A stretch of DNA of 47,737 nt from Candidatus Zixiibacteriota bacterium. Lineage in GTDB: Bacteria > Zixibacteria > MSB-5A5 > GN15 > JAAZOE01. The stretch covers positions 1 through 47,737 of the forward strand of contig DAOUTW010000033.1 of NCBI GenBank assembly GCA_030668485.1. The letters are read 5' to 3'. The notes beneath the pieces were generated by a model. That model was not told where the DNA came from. It did no database searches and was given only the letters and a program-made list of their open reading frames with translations. Both the position numbers and the translations under genes were made by a program. Shown here in pieces: positions 16,306 to 24,315 of the stretch. The first letter of the stretch is position 1, and each line of letters opens with the position of its first letter.

Positions 16306-17709
16306 TTATTCCGGACAACCGGGAGCCGGACCGCCATTGAAAACGTAATTAATCAGTGAAACGGCATCGGCAACATTGGTTCCAAGATCGCAATTGGCGT
16401 CACCGGCCAGTACCGGTTCCGGTGGCGGGCCGAATTTAAAGACGTAATTGATCAGGGATACCGCATCGGCGACGTTGATATCGAAGTCACCGTTGGCGTC
16501 GCCTCTCTCCACAACTTTAATCGGTGGGGAGGTATTGGACCAGGGTGACTCGTAGTCCCAGATATCTTTGGCCTGAACCGATATGCTGTACTCACCGGTA
16601 GCAACCCAGGTATGACCGAGATCGATGACTTCGCCGGACTTGAACGGTCCAACCCAGTCATCTACTTCGCCGTCCCAATCGATTTTTAAATAGACATCAT
16701 CGCCTTCGGGATCGACAGCCATGAATGAAAAAGTTTCTACCTCGTCCATCAAACCGGCAGTCGGACCGGTCGGAGCGTCCGGGCCGTCCGGGGCCAGGTT
16801 GACAAAATGGTTATTAGTCACCGTAACGGTAACCTCCATTTGGGTAATACTCAACCAGGTCATCGCAACTTCGAGATCGATATCCGGCACTTCCCGACCG
16901 CCGGCATATCTAATCGGCCAGGCGAAAACGGCCGTGTCACCGCCATAGCCACCAATTCGGATGTGTTCCCCGCCGTCATAATAACATGAGGGGATATACT
17001 GCAGATTGTATTGACTATTGGCCCACTGACTGGCATAGGCGTCCTTATCAACAACTAAAGACACATGCTGGAAATTGAAATCTCCCGAACCTTTCAGAGT
17101 CCTTAACGCCGCACCGGCGTCTGGGCAGTTCGGTCACCAGGTTGTTGAGGCGTCCTCGACAAGCACCGTATGCGTATAAATTCCGTAGGCCGTATCCGAT
17201 CCCGGATGACCATCTATTGCCGTGGCACAAGCATCCGTGAGATGGATATTAAACGCCGCCACCGGGGCGTATGGATCGGAATCCCCAACACCGGAAACCT
17301 CACTGTTGTACAAAGCCGCTATCGCCATCATATTGGTATCGGCTGTATAAACAGCATTGGCAAATCCGCCGGCATTCCAGATTTTAGTTTCCTGGTATGT
17401 CTCTTGATAAGCAAGGGACAAGGTGGTGTCAAATGCAAAAGAAAGTAAATTATGATCGAAGGGCTTGCCGCTATTATCATTCCAGCGACCGACTTTTTCC
17501 GCCATAAAAACTTTTAGTCTGCAATCGTAGTTGACTCTCGAACCACTTTTGGATTCTGAGAGAATGGGAGGCTCTGCAGGAGTCATATCTCCGGCATCAC
17601 GAAAAACTCGCGAGATCGGACCCCTATCGGCCTCATTGGCGGTTAAGGCAATTCCGGCAATAAAAATGGCCAGAATTACCAGTGGTAAAATTCTTCCGAA
17701 TACTTTCAT
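16306..17709 (-). CDS. Candidate secreted selenoprotein: thioredoxin-fold (WUPNC), PKD-like and dockerin domains, read through in-frame UGA
   Basis: 467 residues if the TGA at 17136-17134 (codon 192) encodes selenocysteine; otherwise the frame splits at 17134. Signal peptide about 1-24, then an N-terminal domain like the neighbour's (NYDCRLKVF). A thioredoxin-like segment follows: HTVLVEDASTT-W-U-PNCP, then YIPSCYYDGG resembling the cis-Pro loop region. Next come a PKD-like domain (about 280-390) and two dockerin-type loops ending GGPAPGCPE. The adjacent paralogue is exactly 467 residues and has TCPNCP at this place, so the TGA replaces the first Cys of a CxxC motif. Only this one stop interrupts the frame; about 275 sense codons follow. 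A SECIS-like hairpin directly follows it. Start at 17709 because GGAGG lies five bases upstream. The alternative is a nonsense-mutated pseudogene. UGA elsewhere in the window is a normal stop. Confidence 0.8.
17085..17133 (-). promoter_or_regulatory. Candidate bacterial SECIS element immediately 3' of the in-frame UGA
   Basis: Read on the minus strand right after the TGA. Outer stem CCGAAC (17133-17128) pairs with GUUCGG (17090-17085). Inner stem GACGCC (17121-17116) pairs with GGCGUU (17110-17105) including one G-U. The apical loop is GGUGC (17115-17111). The loop starts 19 bases after the UGA and has G in its first two positions, both within the known bacterial SECIS pattern (loop about 16-37 bases from UGA, G in the first two loop positions). 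Folding was done by eye. Confidence 0.7.
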
Positions 17710-17900
17710 GAGACCTCCCTCAATCGTCCCGGCCAAACCTGCTGCCGGATGAAGTAACTTACGCTGTTGTCGATCAACACTTCAATATACTGGGTCGAGC
17801 CATTTCGTCAATGGTTTTCAATTACCCGAAACGACCGAACCCTGGTACTGGAATAGATTTGCAAAAGAACGGATGAGCTTTATTAAAAAAGCAGAAATCT

Positions 17901-19304
17901 CTAATAACATCCAGGCGGTAGCCCGCCCCTGAAAACATAACTTACCAGATAGACGGCGTCGCCAACATTCGTCCAGGCATCACAATTGGCATTGCCGGCC
18001 TCAATCGGCTCCGGCGCCGCGCCGCCGCGAAAAACATAACTAACCATAAAAACTGCGTCGCCGACATTAATCAAATCGTCGCCGTTGGCGTTACCTCGCC
18101 TTACTACTTTGACGGATCTGACGTCCGACCAGTCGCTCTCGACGTCGTACTGATCCTTCACCTTGACCGAGACGCTGTACTCGCCTTCGGCGCTCCAGGT
18201 ATGGTTACCGTTGACCGTCTCGCCGGAATTGAACGGCCCGATCCAGCCACTCTGTTCGTCACCCCAATCCCACATATAATAAAGCTGATCGGATTCGGGG
18301 TCCGTGGCAGCGACGCTGAAAATATGCTCATCCTCGAGTAATCCGGCACTCGGTCCGGTCGGTGCGGCCGGAGTATCAGGCGCACTATTTGAAAAAACAT
18401 TGTTGGTAATCGAAACTGTAAATTCAATCTGGTAATCGCCGAGATAACTCATCGATACTTCGAGGTCGAGATCAGGGACCTCACGCTGCCCGCTACTCAG
18501 CAACCGGTCAGTATAGTATGATTCCTGCGAATAACCGCCAACCAGGATATCATCACCACCGTCAAAATAGCATGATGGCACGTAGGTAAGGTTGTAGTTA
18601 TTGACCATGTAACTGTACGCGCCCTTGTCAGTGATCATTGCTGAATAAAGGAAGTTATAATCACCAGACTCATACAACGACTTAAGCGCGGCTCTGACAT
18701 AGGGACAGTTGGGACAGGTTTGCGAGGTTCCTTCTTCTATAAAAACAGTGTGAGTAGAATTCGCGCTTGGCCCGTCTGACCCCGGATTTCCGGGAGTGGC
18801 ATGAGCGGCGGCGTCAACATTGTGGATAGTGAAGGGAGCGCCCCAAGGATCCTCATAAAGAGGATCAGAAATGCCGGTGCCGCCATCTTCAGAATTGAAC
18901 AGAACCGCAAATACTTCAATGTTCGAGTTTGATATATCGCTTATGAGCGTATTCTGGCTCACATCCCACGTCCGGGTAACAGTTACCGTTTCCTGATAGG
19001 CAATTGATAGAGTCGTATCGATTCCGAAGCCAAGAAAAGCATGTTCATAGTAGTAGTAATCGGTATAGTCCTTCCACCGTGACAGCGGCTCAGAAACATA
19101 GACGCGCAACTGGCAGTTATAATTGCCAGTAGGTTTTTTATCGACCTGAGTCGGTTTCGAAAACTCGATATTATCAAATTCTTGTGAGTCCAGTGAGGGG
19201 AGGGGAGAAACGATATCGCGAATTGCCTGGCTTGCGGCAAAGGCGATACTGGCGGTGAGGATGGTTAAGGTGATGACGGTCAATAACTTCCCGGGTGCTC
19301 TCAT
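17901..19304 (-). CDS. Secreted thioredoxin-fold (CxxC), PKD-like and dockerin protein; Cys paralogue of the selenoprotein
   Basis: 467 residues, the same length as the downstream gene, with colinear similarity throughout (CQLRVYVSEPLSRW versus CRLKVFMAEKVGRW; FGIDTTLSIAYQET versus FAFDTTLSLAYQET). Signal peptide about 1-24. The thioredoxin-like region has Cys197 and Cys200 in TCPNCP and a later YVPSCYFDGG. It resembles Omp28-like exported thioredoxin-fold proteins, though that family call is tentative. A PKD-like domain (about 290-395; HTWSAEGEYSVSVKVKD) and dockerin-type repeats (NANGDDLINVGDAV and NANCDAWTNVGDAV) end GGLPPGCY. The ATG at 19304 has GGAG upstream. Probably a periplasmic or extracellular thiol oxidoreductase; activity is inferred. 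Confidence 0.85.
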   Translation of the reverse strand: MRAPGKLLTVITLTILTASIAFAASQAIRDIVSPLPSLDSQEFDNIEFSKPTQVDKKPTGNYNCQLRVYVSEPLSRWKDYTDYYYYEHAFLGFGIDTTLSIAYQETVTVTRTWDVSQNTLISDISNSNIEVFAVLFNSEDGGTGISDPLYEDPWGAPFTIHNVDAAAHATPGNPGSDGPSANSTHTVFIEEGTSQTCPNCPYVRAALKSLYESGDYNFLYSAMITDKGAYSYMVNNYNLTYVPSCYFDGGDDILVGGYSQESYYTDRLLSSGQREVPDLDLEVSMSYLGDYQIEFTVSITNNVFSNSAPDTPAAPTGPSAGLLEDEHIFSVAATDPESDQLYYMWDWGDEQSGWIGPFNSGETVNGNHTWSAEGEYSVSVKVKDQYDVESDWSDVRSVKVVRRGNANGDDLINVGDAVFMVSYVFRGGAAPEPIEAGNANCDAWTNVGDAVYLVSYVFRGGLPPGCY

Positions 19305-19825
19305 TAAATCTCCAAGGTCCTTATTGTCCAGTAGTTATCACAGCCAGACAATTAATACTAATTATGTCGCCTATCAACCCTTTAATATACAATATAAAAT
19401 CATTATTGCAATCGTTTTCTTGGTTGGCTAACACCTTAAATTTGATGAATTTGCCTCAATATTACCGGTGGATTATGAAGATTGTGAATTCCTGTGACCT
19501 CTGTATGGAAATAGCGGAATGGAAGTCATGTCTAATCGAAATTAATTCGATATAATTACGGTTGCCAGCATTGCCACTGATGCGATAAAATAGAATCTAT
19601 TTTACCTTTCGTATTAGGTTATACTTGATTTAAAAGCGGGATTTATTATAATGTAGATTAGTACTATCCACCAGACGGTCCTGCGCTTTTAATGCCCTGA
19701 TCGTTAGTGTAGACTTACAGTATTGGGAAAAATGACAAACACTAACGCCACATTTGGGAATTTCCTGACTGACAACAGTTAACGTATATCGAATTACTTC
19801 ATCAGAGAAGAGAGGAGAGTTATTT
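19305..19825. other. Divergent intergenic region (about 520 bp)
   Basis: AT-rich sequence between the minus-strand thioredoxin-fold gene and the plus-strand IPTL-CTERM-like gene. No supported small ORF, RNA gene or clear promoter box pair was found. It must hold the promoters of both genes. Confidence 0.5.
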
Positions 19826-20302
19826 ATGAATCGTCGCGCATTTACCCTTCCGGTCCTGGCGGCCGTTGCGTTGTTGATTTTCATGTCCCAGGCGTCTCAG
19901 GCGGCGCTTCCTGACGTATTTGCTGCTTTTCAAAGCGAAACGCAGTCGGTTAAAGTCTGGATAACCGGTGGCGATACGACTTACGATGTCCATGTGATTC
20001 CAAGTGGATGTGTTGATACAGCAGCGGCGGGAACGGTCTATCTGGTTGCTCCCGATGATTCCGCATTAGTGCCTTTGGAATGCATCCTGGCAGATTCCGA
20101 CGGCACCATTGCTGTCTCATTTTGCAGAGGCGAAATATGCTTCGAGACTATTCCTTTGGTAATCGTCTGTAATGCGAACTGCACCATCTATGGCGCTGGC
20201 ATGGTTCCGGGCCTGAATACATGGGGAATCCTTGCGCTCGTGCTTGTTCTTGTTGCTACTTCAGTCTGGCTTATCAGGCGAAGACGAGTCCCGGTAAGTT
20301 AA
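19826..20302 (+). CDS. Small exported protein with an IPTL-CTERM-like C-terminal sorting signal
   Basis: 158 residues. Signal peptide (about 1-27, MSQASQAA), a compact beta-rich middle with six Cys residues, then a C-terminal tripartite signal: VPGLNTWG, a hydrophobic helix (about 132-150) and RRRR. This matches the plan of the IPTL-CTERM signal (IPTLSxWG, helix, Arg cluster), processed by exosortase-type enzymes. The substitution of VPGLNTWG for IPTLSEWG makes it a variant. It would be delivered to the cell surface or matrix. The ribosome site GAGGAG lies about 9 bases before the ATG. It stands alone, with a strong terminator behind it; no exosortase gene is in the window. Confidence 0.85.
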   Translation: MNRRAFTLPVLAAVALLIFMSQASQAALPDVFAAFQSETQSVKVWITGGDTTYDVHVIPSGCVDTAAAGTVYLVAPDDSALVPLECILADSDGTIAVSFCRGEICFETIPLVIVCNANCTIYGAGMVPGLNTWGILALVLVLVATSVWLIRRRRVPVS

Positions 20303-20365
20303 ACGGCACTATTTCATGTAACGTAGAGACCGTAACATGCGACGTAAGTAAAAGTCTTTGATTTG

Positions 20366-20394
20366 ACGGCGCCGACAAAGTTGGCGCCGTTTTA
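20366..20394 (+). terminator. Intrinsic terminator after the IPTL-CTERM-like gene
   Basis: Stem ACGGCGCC/GGCGCCGT extended by GAC/GTT around an AAA loop (11 pairs, one G-U), ending in TTTTATAA. Confidence 0.8.
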
Positions 20395-20484
20395 TAATGC
20401 CGGTAATTGATAACTATAAAAATAAAGCGTTACTTTATATATATGCTATATGATGTTGTGGCATAAGTGCGTATTGGTGAGGTA

Positions 20485-21795
20485 TCAATACGGATAGAAC
20501 ACAAAGAACAAGGCCGATAAGGCACCCAATACCCACATCCCGGCTGAGACTTCCCGCACCCTGCCGGAAAAGAGCTTAATCAGCGGGTACACCACAAATC
20601 CGGCTGTGATGCCGACTCCCAGATTATAGGCAAAACACATCATGACAATCACACTAAAGGCCGGGATCAATTCGGTCAGATCCCGGAAATCAAGCTTTGC
20701 CACCGGAGAGAACATCAGGAGCCCGACGAAAATAAGCGCTGGCCCATAGGCACAGGCCGGAACCGAAGTAAGCAATGGCGAAAAGAACAATACGAGAAGG
20801 AAAAGCAGCGCCGTGATTACCGAGGTAAATCCGGATCGGCCGCCCGCCTCGATACCGGTGGCCGATTCGAGATAGGTACCGGTCGTCGTCGTCCCCAACA
20901 AAGAGGCTACAACCGTCGCCACAGAATCGCATAGCATCGGTTTTTCCATTTCAGGCAGATTCCCATTTTTATCCAGAAAATCTGATTTATATGCCAACCC
21001 CAGCAATGTCCCGGTGGTGTCGACAAAGTCCATAACGAAAACCGTCAGAATTACGGCAAAAAATCCCCAGTGTAGAGCGCCCAAGATATCCAACTCCAGA
21101 AATATCGGCGCGAGGCTTGGCGGAGCGCTGATAATGGCGGCGGGAGGGTCGGCTATTTTGAATATGAAAGCGAGGATAGTTATACAGATAATACTGATCA
21201 ACATCGCCCCAGCGACTTTTCTGATAGTCAAAAGCCCGATCAGGAGAAAGCATACCACCGCCAGAATCACTGATAGATCGGTTAAATCGCCGACATGAAC
21301 CGGTGCACCAGGGGTACCGAGAACTACGATCCCGGTCATATTGAGTCCAATGAAGGTGAGGTACAAACCGATTCCGACGGCGAAGGCTATTTTCAATGAA
21401 TTCGGTATCGACCGGGCCAGCCAGCCTCGAATACCAAGAGCGCTAATAATGGTGAAAAGGACGCCGCCGATAAAGATCGCCCCTAAAGCCGTCTGCCATG
21501 AATAACCGAGAACACCGACAACGGTAAAGGCAATAAATGCGTTTTCGCCCATGTACGGCGCAATGGCAAATGGGCGGCGGGCAAAGATGCCCATCGCCAG
21601 CGTACCGAAGAAGGCGCTCAAGATTGTCGCTACCATCGACGGTCCGAATGGAATACCCGCCGCTTCGAGAATTTTGGGGTGGACGATTACGACATAAGCC
21701 ATGGTGACAAAGGTAGTCGCCCCTGCGATTATTTCTTTTTTGAAGTTGGTCTGAAGTTCGTCAAATCGGAAATAAGTGCTTATCAGGTTGGCCAT
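20485..21795 (-). CDS. NCS2-family purine permease (AzgA/PbuG-type hypoxanthine-guanine-adenine transporter)
   Basis: 436 residues from the ATG at 21795; GGGGAG lies seven bases upstream and a GTG at 21810 lacks a site. The length and about 12-14 hydrophobic segments fit AzgA-type proton-coupled purine importers of the inner membrane. Characteristic stretches are AGATTFVTMAYVVIVHP near the N-terminus, APYMGENAFIAFTVV (about 80-95), FVMDFVDTTGTLLGLA (about 250) and ESATGIEAGGRSGFTSV (about 305-320). The gene is monocistronic here. Exact substrate among hypoxanthine, guanine and adenine cannot be told. Confidence 0.92.
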   Translation of the reverse strand: MANLISTYFRFDELQTNFKKEIIAGATTFVTMAYVVIVHPKILEAAGIPFGPSMVATILSAFFGTLAMGIFARRPFAIAPYMGENAFIAFTVVGVLGYSWQTALGAIFIGGVLFTIISALGIRGWLARSIPNSLKIAFAVGIGLYLTFIGLNMTGIVVLGTPGAPVHVGDLTDLSVILAVVCFLLIGLLTIRKVAGAMLISIICITILAFIFKIADPPAAIISAPPSLAPIFLELDILGALHWGFFAVILTVFVMDFVDTTGTLLGLAYKSDFLDKNGNLPEMEKPMLCDSVATVVASLLGTTTTGTYLESATGIEAGGRSGFTSVITALLFLLVLFFSPLLTSVPACAYGPALIFVGLLMFSPVAKLDFRDLTELIPAFSVIVMMCFAYNLGVGITAGFVVYPLIKLFSGRVREVSAGMWVLGALSALFFVFYPY

Positions 21796-21927
21796 TTTGA
21801 AACTCCCCACCTTGTCCTAGACGGAAATAATTTATAAAATTCCCCAAACATTGACAACCTTAAAAAAAGAGTCCATATTGGGAAGAGTTTGGCCGGTGAA
21901 TTATAACGGGTATGGAGGTTGCACAAA

Positions 21928-24267
21928 ATGAAACCGCGAATTGCGCTTTTTATCCTGCTTATTATGACCATGCCGATCATTCAGGCTGTTGCCGCCGATG
22001 AGCAGGATTCCATCGTAACCGATTCGGTGCGATTCGAACGCCTTGCCGGACTCTGTGAATTATGGGGCGTGGTAAAATATTTCCACCCCTATCTGGCCTA
22101 TAAAGATATCGACTGGGATGAAGCCTTAATCAAGACCATCCCGCGTGTCAATAAGGCGGTAACATCAGAAGATTACAAACTCGCAATAGAATATTTATTG
22201 GCCTTTCTCAAAGACCCCAACACCTACGTGGTCGACGACAGCTACGTCACTCCTCGCTCGAAAATATCAGATTTGCCCGATGATGGAGACTATCCGCCGG
22301 TAATCCGGACCGAAGACAGTATCGCAATCATAATTGCAAATGATTCAGAACGATTTCATAAAGCGATGCGTTCTTTTGAGGGTTATCCATTATCACTACG
22401 CCATATTTCCAGAACATCAACAGGCGTGATTATCGATGCCCGTTGCCTCAATGGGCCTGACCTGAACAATCTTGATAACCGGGCCAGGTATGATCTCCTC
22501 GAATTCGATTTCCCGTGGCTTGTATCAGGTTTACTGCAGGAAACATATGAGTTGCCGGCTATTCGCCGAAGAACTCATTATCCTTTTTTGGAACCTCAAA
22601 CTCCATGGAGCTGGTCCGGATTTGTTTATTACAATAAGGAGGCCTATAATCCCCGGGTGAAAGATGATACCGATCCGGTGCCTGTCGTATTTATAATAAA
22701 TGAAGGCAGCGCCGATCTTCTGCCAATTTTAAGCATCCTGCAAGACAAAAAAATGGGAGCGATAGTATTTGAAGGACCATTCGACCGGGAAGGTGGAATC
22801 GAAACTTACCCGGTCCGACTTGCCGATGATGTCATTGTCGACGTAAGACTAACAGAGTTGGTCAAAAGTGACGGCACCGAAAGCGTCCATCCCGATCTTG
22901 TTATTCCCTTCACCACTGATACAACCCTGCTGGACTGCCCGCCGATGAAGACGGCGATTAATATCATCAAAGGTCACCGAGTAGTTCCTCCGGTTGTCGG
23001 CAATATCCTCTCTCCCGTCGTACCCCGCATTCATGATAAGTATTTGGCTGAAATGCTCGCTCCGAAATTGGAATACAGATTGCTGGCTCTTTTTCGTTAC
23101 TGGAACGTGATAAAATACTTTTCCCCATACCATGCCGAGTTTGGTGATTCATGGGATTCGGATCTCATTGAACTCATACCCATTTATGAAGCCGCCGATG
23201 GGGAAGACACTTATGAAAAAGCAGTCGCGAAATCGTCGGGTAAATTGGGCTCTTTCGACGCCACTTTTTTCGCAGACATAGCAAATCCCATTCATGAATG
23301 CTTCCCATCATTTAATGTAGACTTCATCGAAGATAAAACAGTCGTGACATATATTGGCACTGGTGATTCATTGTCACAGATATCAAGACTGAATATAGGC
23401 GATATTGTTCTTGAGTTGGATGGGGAAGATATTGCTGAGAAACGAAGTCAGCTGGCCGATTATTTTTCTTCACCGACACGGCAAGGGGTGCAGCAGCATA
23501 TTAATACCAATTTATTAGGTTCGAGGCATCCATCACCGGTAAGGATAAAGGTCTTGAAGGAAAACGGCCAAATTGAACAATATGAAATTCCTCGCCATTA
23601 CGGACTGCCACCTTCTTCTAATCGCAATTCCTATCCAATACAATTTCAGAAAATTGGCGACGATATTAGATATATGTGGCTTTTTGCGGGGAGGGATATT
23701 TCATTTAAGGATTCGCTTGAAGTCATAATGCAGTCAAAGGCGCTTATAATTGATCTTCGGTGCGATTTGTATCATCTGAGTCAAGTTGGGCGTCGTCTGG
23801 CATCGATTTTGGCAAAAGATGAAGTCACGGCATATCTTAAACGAGGCATAGAGAGGCAATCGCCTGATCTTGACAGTTATGCATGGTCTTATCTCAAAGA
23901 GTTGATTTCGCCGGATGAGGAATATCAATACCGTGGTAAAGTAGTCGTACTTATCGATGCCAGCATCAATGGTGAAACAGAAAGACTCTGCCTTTGCCTC
24001 GATGCCGCAACGGATGTTACTATTGTGGGTCTGCCGACCTATGGTGATCCGGGTGAATCCGAATCAATCCATCTGCCTGGCGACCATGTAATAGGCCCGG
24101 TGAAATATCCGCGAATAGATGTCCGTTACCCGGATGACCGTCCAGTATTTGGCATCGGTATTCAACCCGACATCTTAATAGAACCGACTATCGATGGTAT
24201 CCGGGAAGGGAGAGACGAAATTCTAGATGCCGCCATCGAATTTCTTGAAAAAGAACTAAAAAAATAA
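21928..24267 (+). CDS. Exported tandem S41 (C-terminal processing) peptidase-like protein, catalytic residues apparently lost
   Basis: 779 residues from the ATG at 21928 (GGAGG nine bases upstream; an in-frame TTG at 21919 abuts that site). After a signal peptide (about 1-23) two homologous halves follow. Each opens with the S41-associated helical motif: LAGLCELWGVVKYFHPY (about 38) and LALFRYWNVIKYFSPYH (about 388). The second half has a PDZ-like stretch (ISRLNIGDIVLELDGEDI) and an S41-like core (VVVLIDASINGETERLC, VGLPTYGDPGE). Active S41 enzymes usually have a Ser in the T/S-A-S-A-x-E turn. Here that turn reads INGETE, and in the first half EGSADLLP, so the nucleophile seems absent in both. 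It may be a non-catalytic binding protein. Alignment by eye. Confidence 0.8.
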   Translation: MKPRIALFILLIMTMPIIQAVAADEQDSIVTDSVRFERLAGLCELWGVVKYFHPYLAYKDIDWDEALIKTIPRVNKAVTSEDYKLAIEYLLAFLKDPNTYVVDDSYVTPRSKISDLPDDGDYPPVIRTEDSIAIIIANDSERFHKAMRSFEGYPLSLRHISRTSTGVIIDARCLNGPDLNNLDNRARYDLLEFDFPWLVSGLLQETYELPAIRRRTHYPFLEPQTPWSWSGFVYYNKEAYNPRVKDDTDPVPVVFIINEGSADLLPILSILQDKKMGAIVFEGPFDREGGIETYPVRLADDVIVDVRLTELVKSDGTESVHPDLVIPFTTDTTLLDCPPMKTAINIIKGHRVVPPVVGNILSPVVPRIHDKYLAEMLAPKLEYRLLALFRYWNVIKYFSPYHAEFGDSWDSDLIELIPIYEAADGEDTYEKAVAKSSGKLGSFDATFFADIANPIHECFPSFNVDFIEDKTVVTYIGTGDSLSQISRLNIGDIVLELDGEDIAEKRSQLADYFSSPTRQGVQQHINTNLLGSRHPSPVRIKVLKENGQIEQYEIPRHYGLPPSSNRNSYPIQFQKIGDDIRYMWLFAGRDISFKDSLEVIMQSKALIIDLRCDLYHLSQVGRRLASILAKDEVTAYLKRGIERQSPDLDSYAWSYLKELISPDEEYQYRGKVVVLIDASINGETERLCLCLDAATDVTIVGLPTYGDPGESESIHLPGDHVIGPVKYPRIDVRYPDDRPVFGIGIQPDILIEPTIDGIREGRDEILDAAIEFLEKELKK

Positions 24268-24289
24268 GGGGCCGGCATCAGCCGACCCC
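24268..24289 (-). terminator. Intrinsic terminator of the thrombospondin-3/dockerin gene
   Basis: Imperfect stem GGGG-C-CGGC/GCCG-A-CCCC with ATCA loop. On the minus strand it is followed by TTATTTTTTTAG. It lies between the convergent S41-like gene and the minus-strand gene ending at 24316. Confidence 0.7.
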
Positions 24290-24315
24290 CTGGTCATCAA
24301 GTAACATCCCGTTTT

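Noticed and set aside
17134-17136. Reading the TGA as an ordinary stop and the two ORFs as a decayed pseudogene
   Set aside because: There is only one interruption, in the catalytic Cys codon, with the frame and all downstream domains intact and a SECIS-like hairpin in the right place. A recent nonsense mutation remains possible and is stated as the alternative.
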